Positions 33,065 to 42,236 of a stretch of DNA of 64,000 bases are shown piece after piece (positions within the stretch are counted from its first letter, which is position 1; each line of letters begins with the position of its first letter). Under the pieces are notes generated by a model that was not told the origin of the DNA, ran no database searches, and saw nothing but the letters and a program-made list of their open reading frames with translations. Origin of the DNA: Pirellulales bacterium (GTDB lineage Bacteria; Planctomycetota; Planctomycetia; Pirellulales; DATAWG01); assembly GCA_036267355.1 (NCBI GenBank), contig DATAWG010000098.1, forward strand, positions 1 to 64,000. Reading direction: 5' to 3'. The translations under genes were made by a program, and so were the position numbers.

Positions 33065-34182
33065 GCGTGCCCCGCTTGCTGCTTCAATTGGCGACGGAGA
33101 AAGGCAAGCAGGGCGGCCTCTTCAGCCGAACGCGATCGGCGTTTGGTTTTGCGCCGTGCGCCGCCGGCCGCGGTCGCGCCGTTCGAATCGGCAATCGTCG
33201 CCGGCCGGGCCAGGTACGCTGCGATCACGGCGGGATGGATATAACATTTGCGGCAGACGCTTGCGGTGTTGCCGAGCCGCGCGGCAACCGATTTCACCAC
33301 GGCCACGACCGCACGGTCGGCCCGCGCGGGCGACGCACACGGCCCTTCGCACTCCAAGCCTCGGGAGGCGAGAATCGTGGCGGCCCAAGTGCGAAAATCC
33401 TTGGCCGTAAAATGTTCGCCGGTAATCTCGTGCAGGTATTCGTTCACGTCGGCGGAACCGATCGGCCGCGGCTTGCCGTCGTCGTCGAGATACTCGAACA
33501 ATTCTTGGCCGGGCAAATCCTGACAGCGCTTCACGAGCCGCGCCAAGCGGGGATTGGAGATGTCGACTTCATGTTCCTTTCCGCTTTTCCCTCGAAAGCG
33601 GAAGCGAATCATCGAGCCATCCACCTCCGCGTGGCGATTGCGAAACGTCGTCAGGCCGAATGATCCGTTCGAGCGGGCATACTCGTCGTTGCCGACTCGA
33701 ATCAGCGTGGTTTCCAGCAAGCGCACCAATGCGGCTTGCACTTTCTGCCGCGGCATGCCCGGCAGGGCCAAATCGCGGCCGACCCGTCTGCGAATGCAGG
33801 GAAGCGCGGAGCCGAATAGAATCATGTGCGCGAACTTGGCTTCGTCGCGCACCGTTCGCCAGCGCGGATGGTAGATGTATTGCTTTCGTCCGCGTGCGTC
33901 GCGGCCGGTCGCCTGGATGTGTCCGCGCGCCGAGGGACAAATCCAGACCTCATTCCATGCCGGCGGGATCACCAGCGATTGAATTCGAGCCAGTGTGGTA
34001 GAACTGCGGATAGGGTGGCCGGTCGGGCTGAAGTAATGAAAGCCCGCCCCGGCGCGCTTTCTTTGAATGCCGGGCCGCTCGTCGCTAACATATTCGAGCG
34101 ACGCGGCGCTGGCAGCCTGTTGGGGCTGTTCGAGCAGATCGAGCGCCGGTGAACGACCGCGGTTGCCACGCTGTTTCGCCAT
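33061..34182 (-). CDS. DNA topoisomerase IB
   Basis: A 373-residue poxvirus-like type IB topoisomerase that relaxes supercoils through a 3'-phosphotyrosine. The N-terminal domain includes IPPAWNEVWICPSARGHIQATGRDARGRKQYIYHPRWR. The catalytic domain has the arginine region TLIRVGNDEYAR, then LTTFRNRH, the KDFRTWAAT motif, and the nucleophile Tyr313 in RKCYIHPAVI. All expected residues are present. A basic tail (GARRKTKRRSRS) follows. It heads an operon with the NRAMP transporter and is divergent from ku. Such topoisomerase genes often occur near NHEJ or stress genes. Confidence 0.96.
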   Translation of the reverse strand: MAKQRGNRGRSPALDLLEQPQQAASAASLEYVSDERPGIQRKRAGAGFHYFSPTGHPIRSSTTLARIQSLVIPPAWNEVWICPSARGHIQATGRDARGRKQYIYHPRWRTVRDEAKFAHMILFGSALPCIRRRVGRDLALPGMPRQKVQAALVRLLETTLIRVGNDEYARSNGSFGLTTFRNRHAEVDGSMIRFRFRGKSGKEHEVDISNPRLARLVKRCQDLPGQELFEYLDDDGKPRPIGSADVNEYLHEITGEHFTAKDFRTWAATILASRGLECEGPCASPARADRAVVAVVKSVAARLGNTASVCRKCYIHPAVIAAYLARPATIADSNGATAAGGARRKTKRRSRSAEEAALLAFLRRQLKQQAGHA

Positions 34183-34361
34183 TCGATTTCATTACCGGTA
34201 AGCCATTGAGAACGCCGCCAATTGTCGCCGAGCTGGTGCGATCCCTTGGTGGCAACTCTTATGCCGCGTGCGTTTGAGAGGCTAGAAACCTGTGGCATCG
34301 GGCGCAAAAATTGCTTTGGATTGCGAAGCCGATGGAAAAAACGCCCAGGGGGAACGAAATC

Positions 34362-35273
34362 ATGGTCGCCGTCAGCAAACGACGAAAATTGAAGAAGTCC
34401 GCTCCGAAATCCAAGTTTCGCGCGAGTTGGCGAGGGCAATTGCGGTTCGGCCTTGTGTCGTTCGAGGTGCAAGCCATCAATGCCGAAATCAAGGAAAACG
34501 CGGAGGTCCATTTCCACCTGCTCCATGCCCCCGACCGGCAGCGGATCCACTACGCGAAAATCTGTCCGGAACACGGCGAAGTCGCCAACAAGGAAATCGT
34601 GGAAGGCTATGAGATTGCCAAAGGCCAGTATGTCGAGTTCGACAAGGAAGAACTCGATGCCCTGCGAACCGATCGCGAAAAAGCGCTGACGATCGACGCC
34701 TTCGTGGCCACGGACGAAATCGATCCGATCTATTTCGACGGACGGATGTACTACCTCATGCCCGCCGGCGGCGGCGCGGGCGAGCCATACGCACTGCTCG
34801 AAGCAGCGATGGAACGCAAGAAACGCTGGGGTGTCGGACAGGTCGTGTTTTCGGGCCGCGAACAATTGGCGCTCGTCCGGCCGTATGGCGGAGTGCTCAC
34901 GATGGCGATGCTCAACTACGACGCCGAAATCCGCAAACCGTCGGAAATTAAAGGCGAATTCACCCAAGCCAAAACGGAACCGCGAAAATTGAAGCTGGCC
35001 GACGAACTTGTGAGCGAATGGCAGACGGGCGATTTCGATTTCAGCCAATATCACGACCGCTATCGCGAAAAAATCAAACAGGCCATCGAGGCCAAGCGCA
35101 AAGGAGAAGAAATCCGCCCGCCCGAGGAAGAGCCCCGCGAGGTGATCAATCTCATGGATGCGCTAAAGCAGAGCGTCGCCCGCGCTGGCGGCCATGCGAA
35201 GAAATCGTCGGGCGGCTCGAAATCGGCCGAGCCCAAACGCAAATCGCGCACGCCGCGTCGCCGGCGAGCATGA
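34362..35273 (+). CDS. ku: Non-homologous end joining protein Ku
   Basis: A 303-residue Ku homodimer subunit that binds DNA double-strand ends and recruits ligase LigD. The Ku core (about 18-215) begins SWRGQLRFGLVSFEVQAINA and includes RIHYAKICPEHGEVANKEIVEGYE, PIYFDGRMYYLMPAG and GVGQVVFSGREQLALVRPYGGVLTM. The C-terminus is very basic (KRKSRTPRRRRA), as in forms that thread along DNA. The ATG at 34362 has an AGGGGGA ribosome site, and the longer upstream frame is rejected. No ligD is in the window. Topoisomerase IB is divergent next to it. Confidence 0.95.
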   Translation: MVAVSKRRKLKKSAPKSKFRASWRGQLRFGLVSFEVQAINAEIKENAEVHFHLLHAPDRQRIHYAKICPEHGEVANKEIVEGYEIAKGQYVEFDKEELDALRTDREKALTIDAFVATDEIDPIYFDGRMYYLMPAGGGAGEPYALLEAAMERKKRWGVGQVVFSGREQLALVRPYGGVLTMAMLNYDAEIRKPSEIKGEFTQAKTEPRKLKLADELVSEWQTGDFDFSQYHDRYREKIKQAIEAKRKGEEIRPPEEEPREVINLMDALKQSVARAGGHAKKSSGGSKSAEPKRKSRTPRRRRA

Positions 35274-35345
35274 GCGGGACGCCGTGAAGCTTGAGGCTAA
35301 GTGTCGGCAGGCTGGAAGCTGCGGCTTTCCCTTGCCACGCTTGAT

Positions 35346-35384
35346 CTCGAAACACTAGCCCGAAGCGTTAGCGAGGGTTTTTTT
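35346..35384. repeat. Single SPKRQRG-family repeat with T-tract
   Basis: ACACTAGCCCGAAGCGTTAG then CGAGGG is followed by eight T residues, between the convergent ku and apbE genes. It is the same sequence as the left arm of the 30245 repeats. Confidence 0.75.
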
Positions 35385-35451
35385 TGACAGACGAAGCAGG
35401 CTACGCCCGACTAACGCCGCCGGTCGATGTCTTGAGACAAAGCCCCGTCGA

Positions 35452-36522
35452 TCACTTTGCTCGCGACGCATCGGGCACTTCGAAGTCGTGGAAGCGATGC
35501 GATTCGTAGGCGGCCAGTTTGTCGCCCTCCTGCCGAGCCACGTAGGCGGCCATGCCCGGCAAGCGGTCGACGAGCGCGATTCCTGCCTTCGGCCCCATCA
35601 CGCCGAGGGCCGTGCCCATGCCGTCGGTTGCGGTGCAATCGGGACCGACGATCGTCGTCGAACTGTGAACGGTCAGGGCGATCCCGGTATGTGGGTTGAC
35701 GACGTGTGAATAGCGCTTGCCGTCGATCACGGCATGCTGCAATTCATCGCCCGAGGTGGACACGCCGACGTTGCTCACCAGCAAATGCCGGCTCGCGGGC
35801 CCCGTCGCATCGAGCGGAGCGACCGCGATGATCCAGCCGGCTTTTCCGGGCGGCGGATCACCGATGCTGATATCGCCGCTGCCGGCCACAAGCGCTCGAT
35901 TGATTCGCCGGGCTCGCAACACGGCCAGCGCGGCATCGGCCGCATAGCCCTTCGCGATCGCCCCTAGATCGAGGCTCATATTCGGCTTCACAAGCCGCAC
36001 GGTGTGATGGGCGGAATCCATGTCGAGATTCTTGTAGCCCACCGCTTCGCGGGCGGCGGCCAGATCGTCGGGCGGAGGAAGCTTGCCGCTGCGTCGCGCA
36101 CGGCGCCACAGCCGTGTGAGCGGGCCGACCGTAACATCGAACGCCCCGTCGGTGGCTTCCGATTTCGCTCGGGCGCGCACGAGCACGCGCCACAGGTCAT
36201 CGCTCACCGCAACGCCCTTTGCCGCGGGAGCGGTGTCGCTCAAGCGGCACAATTCGCTGCCCGAGTCGTAATCGCTCATGATGCCGTCGATCTGTTTGAC
36301 CCGCGCAAACGCCGCGCCGGCGGCTTGCTTGGCCGCAGCTTCGTCCGGTGCGTACATCACGATCCGAAAATTCACGGCCATGTGCATTTCCGTGAACTCG
36401 AACCGCTGGAGCGACGGCCGCGGCGCCGACCGCGACGCCGGCGGTTGGGCAACCAAATCAGCAGCGACGGAGAACGTCAGACTGGCCAATGCCAGAACCG
36501 CGAGTGGAAGGATGGATTTCAT
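35452..36522 (-). CDS. FAD:protein FMN transferase (ApbE family)
   Basis: A 356-residue exported enzyme that attaches FMN covalently to threonine of target flavoproteins. A signal peptide covers about residues 1-22 (MKSILPLAVLALASLTFSVA). Family motifs follow in order: MSDYDSGSELCRL, GAFDVTVGPLTRLW, LDLGAIAKGYAAD, VAGSGDISIG, YSHVVNPHTGIAL and TATDGMGTALGVMG with the catalytic metal-site pattern. The start at 36522 is chosen at the signal peptide. No RNF or NQR complex, the usual clients, is near, so the target protein is unknown. Confidence 0.93.
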   Translation of the reverse strand: MKSILPLAVLALASLTFSVAADLVAQPPASRSAPRPSLQRFEFTEMHMAVNFRIVMYAPDEAAAKQAAGAAFARVKQIDGIMSDYDSGSELCRLSDTAPAAKGVAVSDDLWRVLVRARAKSEATDGAFDVTVGPLTRLWRRARRSGKLPPPDDLAAAREAVGYKNLDMDSAHHTVRLVKPNMSLDLGAIAKGYAADAALAVLRARRINRALVAGSGDISIGDPPPGKAGWIIAVAPLDATGPASRHLLVSNVGVSTSGDELQHAVIDGKRYSHVVNPHTGIALTVHSSTTIVGPDCTATDGMGTALGVMGPKAGIALVDRLPGMAAYVARQEGDKLAAYESHRFHDFEVPDASRAK

Positions 36523-36704
36523 AGAATCGTGGGGCGATCTAGACGGAAGCGGCGAAATATCCATCGTAGCCTCCGCGGCACGCGGCAGCCAAACGCGCCG
36601 CGCGGGAGTTGTCTGCCGAGCAGCAGACGACTACCATCTTATTTGGCAGGCCTGGATGCCGCACGGCGATCTTTGGGGCGGCTGCCGATCGCAATTCTCC
36701 GAGC

Positions 36705-37628
36705 ATGACGATGGCAATTGAATTCGCGTGTCCGAACGGTCACAAACTAAGCAGCCCGGATGAAAACGGCGGACGGATGGCGAAATGTCCCCGTTGTGGC
36801 GCGGCCACGCTCGTGCCGAAGCCCGGCGGATCCGGAAAAAATGTTCTCGCAGGCGATGCGTCCCAGGCCGGCGGCAGCGGCAAAGGGAGCGGCAAGGGAA
36901 GCGGCAAGGGAAGCGGAACGGCCGCATCGGATTCCGCAAAAGCAGCTGCCGGAGTCGCTTCCGAATCGGCCCTAAAACGGCAGGCGCGAGAGGCGGCCAA
37001 CGGCGAGGCAGCGTCCGCTAACTCCCCGGGCACGGCCACCGCGAAATCCGCCGCCGGCGACGAACAAATCATGTTTCTCTGCCCAAACGGGCATAAGCTG
37101 AATGCCCCCAAGTCGCTGCAAGGCCACGCCGGGCAGTGCCCGCATTGCAAGGCCACATTCCGCATTCCAATGGTCGATGAAGCTCCGGCCGCCGAAAGAG
37201 CCGGCGGCCCGAGCGAAATCGACGAATTCGCCGCCTTTGAAAAAGGATTGCTCGAAGCTTCGGGCGACAATGGGCATGCCGCGGAAGGCTATGATATGCT
37301 GAGCGCGGTATTGTCCGACCCGCCGGCAGCCGGCGGGTCATTGATTGGCCGCAACGAAGCGATTCCCGCTGGCGCCCATCCGCTTGCCCGGCTCGTCGCT
37401 CGGCTTTGGAGCGAGCGGGAGCATGGCGGAATCGTCGAGCTGCATCTGACCGGGGGCGCGCTGCTCGTGCCCGAATGGTTCGACATGAAGCTGTCGCACG
37501 ACAGCCATGGGCTTTTCGCCGTTCAAGCGGCCGACGGCTCCGTGACGATGACGATCGTTGCGTGGGATTCGGTGCAGCGCGTCGTGGTGCGCGGCGTGAT
37601 CGGCCTACCCGACGGGCTGTTCGAATAG
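36705..37628 (+). CDS. Double zinc-ribbon protein of planctomycete type
   Basis: A 307-residue protein with two zinc ribbons of the same build: FACPNGHKLSSPDENGGRMAKCPRCG near the start and FLCPNGHKLNAPKSLQGH then GQCPHCKATFRI in the middle. Between them lies a low-complexity linker with four GSGK repeats and Ala-rich sequence. The C-terminal part (about 220-307) looks like a small beta-rich domain (IVELHLTGGALLVPEWFDMKL). Planctomycete proteins with such ribbons are common, but their role is not known. Start 36705 or 36711. Confidence 0.78.
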   Translation: MTMAIEFACPNGHKLSSPDENGGRMAKCPRCGAATLVPKPGGSGKNVLAGDASQAGGSGKGSGKGSGKGSGTAASDSAKAAAGVASESALKRQAREAANGEAASANSPGTATAKSAAGDEQIMFLCPNGHKLNAPKSLQGHAGQCPHCKATFRIPMVDEAPAAERAGGPSEIDEFAAFEKGLLEASGDNGHAAEGYDMLSAVLSDPPAAGGSLIGRNEAIPAGAHPLARLVARLWSEREHGGIVELHLTGGALLVPEWFDMKLSHDSHGLFAVQAADGSVTMTIVAWDSVQRVVVRGVIGLPDGLFE

Positions 37629-37690
37629 ATCGCCAGGGAGCCTTCGCAGCGCCTTTTCGCAGCGCCTCTTCGCAGCGCCTCTTCGAGCGC

Positions 37691-38182
37691 TCATTCGTCT
37701 TGCGTCAGATCGGCTTCTGAAATCATCGAGAAGCCTTTGTCGGCGAGCGTGTCTTGCCCCATCTCGATATTGTCGACCATCAGGGCAACGGCGGGCCGAC
37801 CGTGCGGTCGAACCAGAATCGGATAGGCCTGGATAATATTCACCTCGGCTTGCAGCAGCGCGGTGCAAACATGCAATAGGGCCTGATCGCCGGCCGGAAG
37901 TTCGACGCCGATCAGGTCGCTTTCGATGAGCGCCAAGCCGGCCCGTTCGAGAATTTCCCGCCCCTGTTCGGGGTGGCTGAGCAGGAAACGAACGAATGCA
38001 CACTCGGCGGAGTCGGTGATCGAGAGAGCCACGATCCGCACTTTGCTACCTTCGAAGCGGCGGATCACCTCGAGCAGCCGGCCCACACGATTTTCGAGAA
38101 AAACAGTGAATTGACGAATCGACGGATAATTGCGCCCGCGCATTGTCGCAAAGCCGGTTCCCGTTCCTTCGCCAATACTCAT
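37691..38182 (-). CDS. ACT-domain protein
   Basis: A 163-residue cytoplasmic protein with two ACT-like modules. The first (about 21-95) has IRQFTVFLENRVGRLLEVIRRFE and the second (about 96-150) has LLHVCTALLQAEVNIIQAYPI. ACT domains bind amino acids and regulate enzymes. The first module resembles the small subunit of acetolactate synthase, but there is no catalytic partner nearby. The in-frame Met14 (38143) is an alternative start. Confidence 0.75.
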   Translation of the reverse strand: MSIGEGTGTGFATMRGRNYPSIRQFTVFLENRVGRLLEVIRRFEGSKVRIVALSITDSAECAFVRFLLSHPEQGREILERAGLALIESDLIGVELPAGDQALLHVCTALLQAEVNIIQAYPILVRPHGRPAVALMVDNIEMGQDTLADKGFSMISEADLTQDE

Positions 38183-38331
38183 GACTGCGGGTAACCTCGG
38201 GAGAGCAAAATCGAATCGGGCCAGTTACTAACGACGGCCTGATTGTATGGCGGCCAGCGCTTTGCCGTCAACATAATCGGCGGCCCCTCTGCCGGATCAT
38301 CCCTAGCGAGCCGCCTGCGAGCCGGTTCCAA

Positions 38332-38433
38332 TTACATCGTGCTGATCTTGATGTAGCGAGCCAGATCGGGAAGCATCGTAACGCCAAGAAATGCCAAGAA
38401 GCCCAAACACATGAATCCAATTATCCGAGTCAT
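38332..38433 (-). CDS. 33-residue membrane miniprotein (DUF6893-like)
   Basis: A short gene read from the minus strand: ATG at 38433-38431 and TAA at 38334-38332. The translation begins MTRIIGFMCLGFLAFLGVTM, a single hydrophobic helix, and ends LPDLARYIKISTM. The pattern of one helix followed by LPD-x-x-R/K-Y-hydrophobic-K/R and a C-terminal Met resembles the very small DUF6893-type proteins of other phyla. A perfect AAGGAG ribosome site lies 8 nt upstream, strong for this window. It stands alone between the ACT gene and the FNT gene. Function unknown, probably inner membrane. Confidence 0.75.
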   Translation of the reverse strand: MTRIIGFMCLGFLAFLGVTMLPDLARYIKISTM

Positions 38434-38683
38434 ATTGCAAACTCCTTCTGTCAAGAAAAACCGCGGGCAAAATCATTCTATACGAAAGCCATCAAGACTT
38501 GGCCCGGAAAATGCAATTCCTGCGCCAAAACCCTTATTCGCCCAAAACGGACTCGCATCAACGATTCGATCCCTCGTGCGCTCTGAACTTCCGATTTCCC
38601 TTCACTCATGCTGGCCAGATCGCATCCATCCCGCGGCCAGCGAAACGTGAACGCCACTCCCTTCCCTTTCGGGCACGCAAACG

Positions 38684-39658
38684 ATGAGCCCTAAACCAGA
38701 GGCTCCGCCGCGAACATCCGACGAGCCGGATAATCGCAGGCGCCCCGAACCGACGAACAAAATCGTCGAAATGCCCGAGCGCCCCAGCGACCGCGATCCA
38801 AAAGACGAAGCAGATCCTGAAGTCCGCGCCGCCTCGGAATTGCCCGAAGAACCCCTGGAAGAACCGCAAAAGCCGTATCGCCAAATCCTCCTCAATGAAC
38901 TGAACACCGGCTTGGAAGAATTTCACCGCCCGTCGCTGGGCTTGCTTCTCTCTTCGTTGTCGGGCGGGCTGGATGTCAGCTTTAGCCTGCTGTTGATGGC
39001 GGCAATGCGGACCGTCGTGCGGCACGATTTTTCCCAAGCCCTGACGACCCTGCTGGTCGCGAATATGTATGCGATCGGATTCATCTTCGTCGTAGTCGGG
39101 CGGTCGGAACTGTTCACCGAACATACATCGCGGGCGATGTTTCCCGTGATGAGCGGCTATGCCGGATGGGGATCGCTCGCCCGGTTGTGGACGTTGGTGT
39201 ATCTCGGAAATATGGCGGGCGTGATGGCGTTTTCGGCCTTGCTGGCCTACGCCGGGCCGCCGCTCAAGATCATCGATTCAGTCGGCTTCGCCGCGATGTC
39301 TCGACCCCTGCTCGAACGAACGTGGCTTTTGACGCTGATCGCCGCGGGGCTTGCCGGTTGGCTGATGGGGCTGCTGGCGTGGCTGGTTTCCGCCTGCCGC
39401 GACACGGTAAGCCAGATCGTGATCGTGTGGATCGTGACCTCCGCAATCGGATTGGTGGGCTTGCCGCACGCAATTGTCGGGGCCGGCGAGGTGCTTGTGA
39501 GCGTGTTCGCCGGACAAGACACGACGTGGGGCGAATTTTTTCCATTCCTGCTTTGGACCACCATCGGCAACGGACTCGGCGGCATCATCTTCGTGGCCGG
39601 CCTGAAATACAGCCACTCGACCCGCGGAAGCGAATCTTCCGAGACCGCCGGTGTTTGA
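38684..39658 (+). CDS. Formate/nitrite transporter (FNT) family protein, YfdC-like
   Basis: A 324-residue protein with a polar, acidic N-terminal tail of about 60 residues and then six hydrophobic segments. FNT features are GRSELFTEHTSRAMFPVM in the region of the first periplasmic loop, VYLGNMAGVMAF, and the second repeat with GLPHAIVGAGEVLVSVFAG carrying the central histidine. The family forms pentameric channels for formate, nitrite or similar anions. The long N-tail and overall pattern are closest to the YfdC group, whose substrate is unknown. It stands alone. Confidence 0.9.
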   Translation: MSPKPEAPPRTSDEPDNRRRPEPTNKIVEMPERPSDRDPKDEADPEVRAASELPEEPLEEPQKPYRQILLNELNTGLEEFHRPSLGLLLSSLSGGLDVSFSLLLMAAMRTVVRHDFSQALTTLLVANMYAIGFIFVVVGRSELFTEHTSRAMFPVMSGYAGWGSLARLWTLVYLGNMAGVMAFSALLAYAGPPLKIIDSVGFAAMSRPLLERTWLLTLIAAGLAGWLMGLLAWLVSACRDTVSQIVIVWIVTSAIGLVGLPHAIVGAGEVLVSVFAGQDTTWGEFFPFLLWTTIGNGLGGIIFVAGLKYSHSTRGSESSETAGV

Positions 39659-39734
39659 CGAGGCTATCGCTGCCTCCGGCGGGCGTACAAGCGTTGCAAA
39701 ATTGGTTCGCGCTTCTCACCGGCAAACTGCGCTT

Positions 39735-39768
39735 GCCAGTGGCACACGCGCGTCGGTGTGCCACTGGC
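39735..39768. repeat. Hairpin with GCCAGTGGCACAC arms
   Basis: GCCAGTGGCACAC (39735-39747) and GTGTGCCACTGGC (39756-39768) are perfect 13-bp arms. The core is shared with the larger element at 1394-1547. It lies between the convergent FNT and oppF genes. Confidence 0.7.
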
Positions 39769-39835
39769 CGGCGAAGTCGGCCAGTGCGAGCGCCGTTGGG
39801 CCTAAACTCCTGAAGAGTAATGCCGGTCGAGATGC

Positions 39836-40900
39836 TCATCCGCCGACCGGGCTCGGCTCTTTTTTCTGAGTTTCAGCCATCTGCTGCGAAATCGCCGCGG
39901 AAAGAGCGGCCGGATCGGATGTGCTGGAGGCGAGTTGCTCGACGGCGTGGCAGCGCACCTTGTGGCCCGCGAAATCCAGTTCCCTCGGAGGCGTCGTGCG
40001 GCAGATGTCCATCGCCAACGGGCAACGAGGATGGAAACGGCAGCCCGAGGGCGGATTGATCGGGCTGGGAACATCGCCTTGCAACACGATTCGCTTCCGC
40101 CGCCGCGCCGGATCCATCGTGGGTATCGCCGAGAGCAGCGCTTGCGTATAGGGATGCAGCGGCTGGCCATAAAGCCGACTGCTCGGAGCGGTCTCGACAA
40201 TTTCCCCCAGATACATCACTGCGACGCGGTCGGAAATATATTGCACGACCGACAAATCGTGCGAAATGAACAGATACGTCAGCTTGAACCGCTCGCGCAA
40301 ATCGACGAGCAAGTTGATAATCTGCGATTGAATCGAAACATCCAAGGCCGAAATCGGTTCGTCGAGCACCAAGAATCGGGGATGCAACGCCAGTGCCCGG
40401 GCGACACTGAGCCGCTGCCGTTGGCCGCCGGAAAACTCGTGCGGGTAGCGGTTCATGTAGCGCGGGTCGAGGCCGACTTGCTCGAGCGTTTGCCGCACTT
40501 TCTCGGCGCGGTCGGCTCGATTGCCCACGCCGTGCACCACCAGCCCTTCTTCGACGATGCTTTGCACCGTCATGCGTGGATTGAGCGAACCGAACGGATC
40601 CTGAAAAACGATTTGCAGGTTCCGCCGCAGGTCGCGCAGGTTGCGGCCTCGCAGATGGGTGACATCGTGCCCTTCGAAGCGGATCGCCCCGGCCGACGGC
40701 TGCAAGAGCCGCAAAAGCGTGCGGCCGGCGGTCGTTTTGCCGCAGCCGGTTTCGCCGACCAGGCCAAGCGTTTCACCCTCGGCGATCTGAAAGGAAATAT
40801 CATCGACCGCCTGAACGTATCCGACGGTGCGCGACAACACGCCGCGGCGCACGGGAAAGTATTGCTTCAGGTGGATCGCTTCAACCAGCGGTGTCGGCAT
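39836..40900 (-). CDS. oppF: Oligopeptide/dipeptide ABC transporter ATP-binding protein (OppF/DppF)
   Basis: A 354-residue ATPase of the peptide-import type. Walker A is GETGCGKTT (49-57), the Q-loop follows [13 protein letters not shown], the signature is [15 protein letters not shown], Walker B is [11 protein letters not shown] and the switch histidine is in FISHDLSV. The C-terminal oligopeptide extension has [10 protein letters not shown] with cysteines that may bind an iron-sulfur cluster (CRFHPRCP). It is the last gene of the opp operon, separated from oppD by a repeat element. The name rests on family and position. The peptide specificity is unknown. Confidence 0.93.
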   Translation of the reverse strand: MPTPLVEAIHLKQYFPVRRGVLSRTVGYVQAVDDISFQIAEGETLGLVGETGCGKTTAGRTLLRLLQPSAGAIRFEGHDVTHLRGRNLRDLRRNLQIVFQDPFGSLNPRMTVQSIVEEGLVVHGVGNRADRAEKVRQTLEQVGLDPRYMNRYPHEFSGGQRQRLSVARALALHPRFLVLDEPISALDVSIQSQIINLLVDLRERFKLTYLFISHDLSVVQYISDRVAVMYLGEIVETAPSSRLYGQPLHPYTQALLSAIPTMDPARRRKRIVLQGDVPSPINPPSGCRFHPRCPLAMDICRTTPPRELDFAGHKVRCHAVEQLASSTSDPAALSAAISQQMAETQKKEPSPVGG

Positions 40901-40937
40901 TTTTGGATGAGCTATTCAGGCGAGAGAGTTCGTCAAC

Positions 40938-41055
40938 GTAGCAGGCATACTCCGTATGCCGTCTGCGCTCCGCGGTGCGTTGCGCACAACACGCCGCAGA
41001 CGGCACACGGAGTGTGCCTGCTACGTTGGGGCAACGGCACACGGAGTGTGCCTGC
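40938..41055. mobile_element. Nested-hairpin element (AGCAGGCA family), three hairpins
   Basis: Three hairpins lie between oppD and oppF: GGCATAC-TCC-GTATGCC (40944-40960), GGCACAC-GGA-GTGTGCC (41002-41018) and GGCACAC-GGA-GTGTGCC (41036-41052). The first and second are the inverted ends of one element, and the third is an extra end copy. The TAC/GTA stem is another paired variant. Confidence 0.85.
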
Positions 41056-41060
41056 TATAA

Positions 41061-42092
41061 TCATTCAGCCGGGATGGTACGCCATTTGTCTTTGGTGCTT
41101 TCAAAATCGATCTCGCCGGCGAAATGGCAGCGCGCGAACTGGCCGGGCGTGATCTCGCGCAGCTCCGGCTCTTCCGTGCGGCAAATGTCCTGGCGATAGG
41201 GGCAGCGCGTGTGGAATTTGCAGCCGGAGGGAAAGTGCAGCGGACTGGGCACCATGCCCGGAATCGTGTTGAGCCGCTCGTGCTTGGATTTTCCAGGCTC
41301 CGGACGCGATTGAAACAGACCGACCGTATACGGGTGCAACGGCCGGGCGAACAACTCTTTCACCGCTGCCCGCTCGACGACCTTCGATGCATACATCACG
41401 GCCACTTCATCAGCCATTTCAGCGATGATGCCGAGATCGTGCGTGATCATCAAAATCGACATGCCCAGCTCGCTCTGCAATTGCCGCAAGAGATCGAGGA
41501 TTTGGGCCTGGATGGTCACATCGAGGGCCGTCGTCGGCTCGTCGGCGATCAATAATGCCGGATGGCAGGAGAGCGCCATGGCGATCATCACGCGTTGCCG
41601 CATTCCGCCCGAAAGCTGGTGCGGATATTCATCGATGCGCCGCTCGGGGGCGGGAATTTTCACCTGGCGGAGCATTTCGACCGCTCGCTTGCGCGCTTCA
41701 TGCCGCCCGACGCCTTGATGCAGCCGCACGGCTTCGGCAATCTGCTGCCCGACGGTGAACACGGGATTCAGCGAGGTCATCGGCTCTTGAAAGATCATGG
41801 CGATCCGGGCACCGCGAATCTTGCGCATTTCCGGCTCGTCCATTTGCGATAGCACGAGCGGGCGGCCGTCGGCATACATCGTGATCCGACCGCCGGCAAT
41901 CCGGCCGGGAAACGCCACGAGCCGAATGACCGAAAGCGCGGTGACCGATTTTCCGCTGCCGCTTTCGCCGACCACGCCCAGCGTCTTGCCGCGTGGGATG
42001 CGCAGCGAAACATCATCAACCGCCTTCACCACGCCTTCGTCGGTGTGGAAATAGGTTTTGAGATGCTCGATTTCGATCAAGGCGTCGGACAT
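41061..42092 (-). CDS. oppD: Oligopeptide/dipeptide ABC transporter ATP-binding protein (OppD/DppD)
   Basis: A 343-residue partner ATPase of OppF. Walker A is GESGSGKS (42-49), the Q-loop is in [12 protein letters not shown], the signature is [15 protein letters not shown], Walker B is [12 protein letters not shown] and the switch region is [13 protein letters not shown]. The C-terminal [15 protein letters not shown] segment matches the cysteine-rich extension of the family. Start 42092 ([11 protein letters not shown]) is the family start, and the longer frame upstream includes a hairpin and is rejected. Confidence 0.93.
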   Translation of the reverse strand: MSDALIEIEHLKTYFHTDEGVVKAVDDVSLRIPRGKTLGVVGESGSGKSVTALSVIRLVAFPGRIAGGRITMYADGRPLVLSQMDEPEMRKIRGARIAMIFQEPMTSLNPVFTVGQQIAEAVRLHQGVGRHEARKRAVEMLRQVKIPAPERRIDEYPHQLSGGMRQRVMIAMALSCHPALLIADEPTTALDVTIQAQILDLLRQLQSELGMSILMITHDLGIIAEMADEVAVMYASKVVERAAVKELFARPLHPYTVGLFQSRPEPGKSKHERLNTIPGMVPSPLHFPSGCKFHTRCPYRQDICRTEEPELREITPGQFARCHFAGEIDFESTKDKWRTIPAE

Positions 42093-42164
42093 GCGGGGGA
42101 AGCGTGAGGGTGAGAGGACGGAGGTCGGGAGGTCGGGAGGTCGGAATTCAAAAGACGGTTGCTG

Positions 42165-42211
42165 GCTCGCTTGCGGTTTCGCGGTTCCAACGCGCGAAAC
42201 CGCAAGCGAGC
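42165..42211. repeat. GCTCGCTTGCGGTTTCGCG hairpin between oppC and oppD
   Basis: A perfect 19-bp stem (42165-42183 with 42193-42211) has a 9-nt loop. It sits in the 144-bp gap between oppC and oppD and may reduce read-through or protect mRNA. It belongs to the same family as 13882-13951 and 54691-54754. Confidence 0.8.
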
Positions 42212-42236
42212 GGCGGGCCGGGAACCAGTTTGTCAA

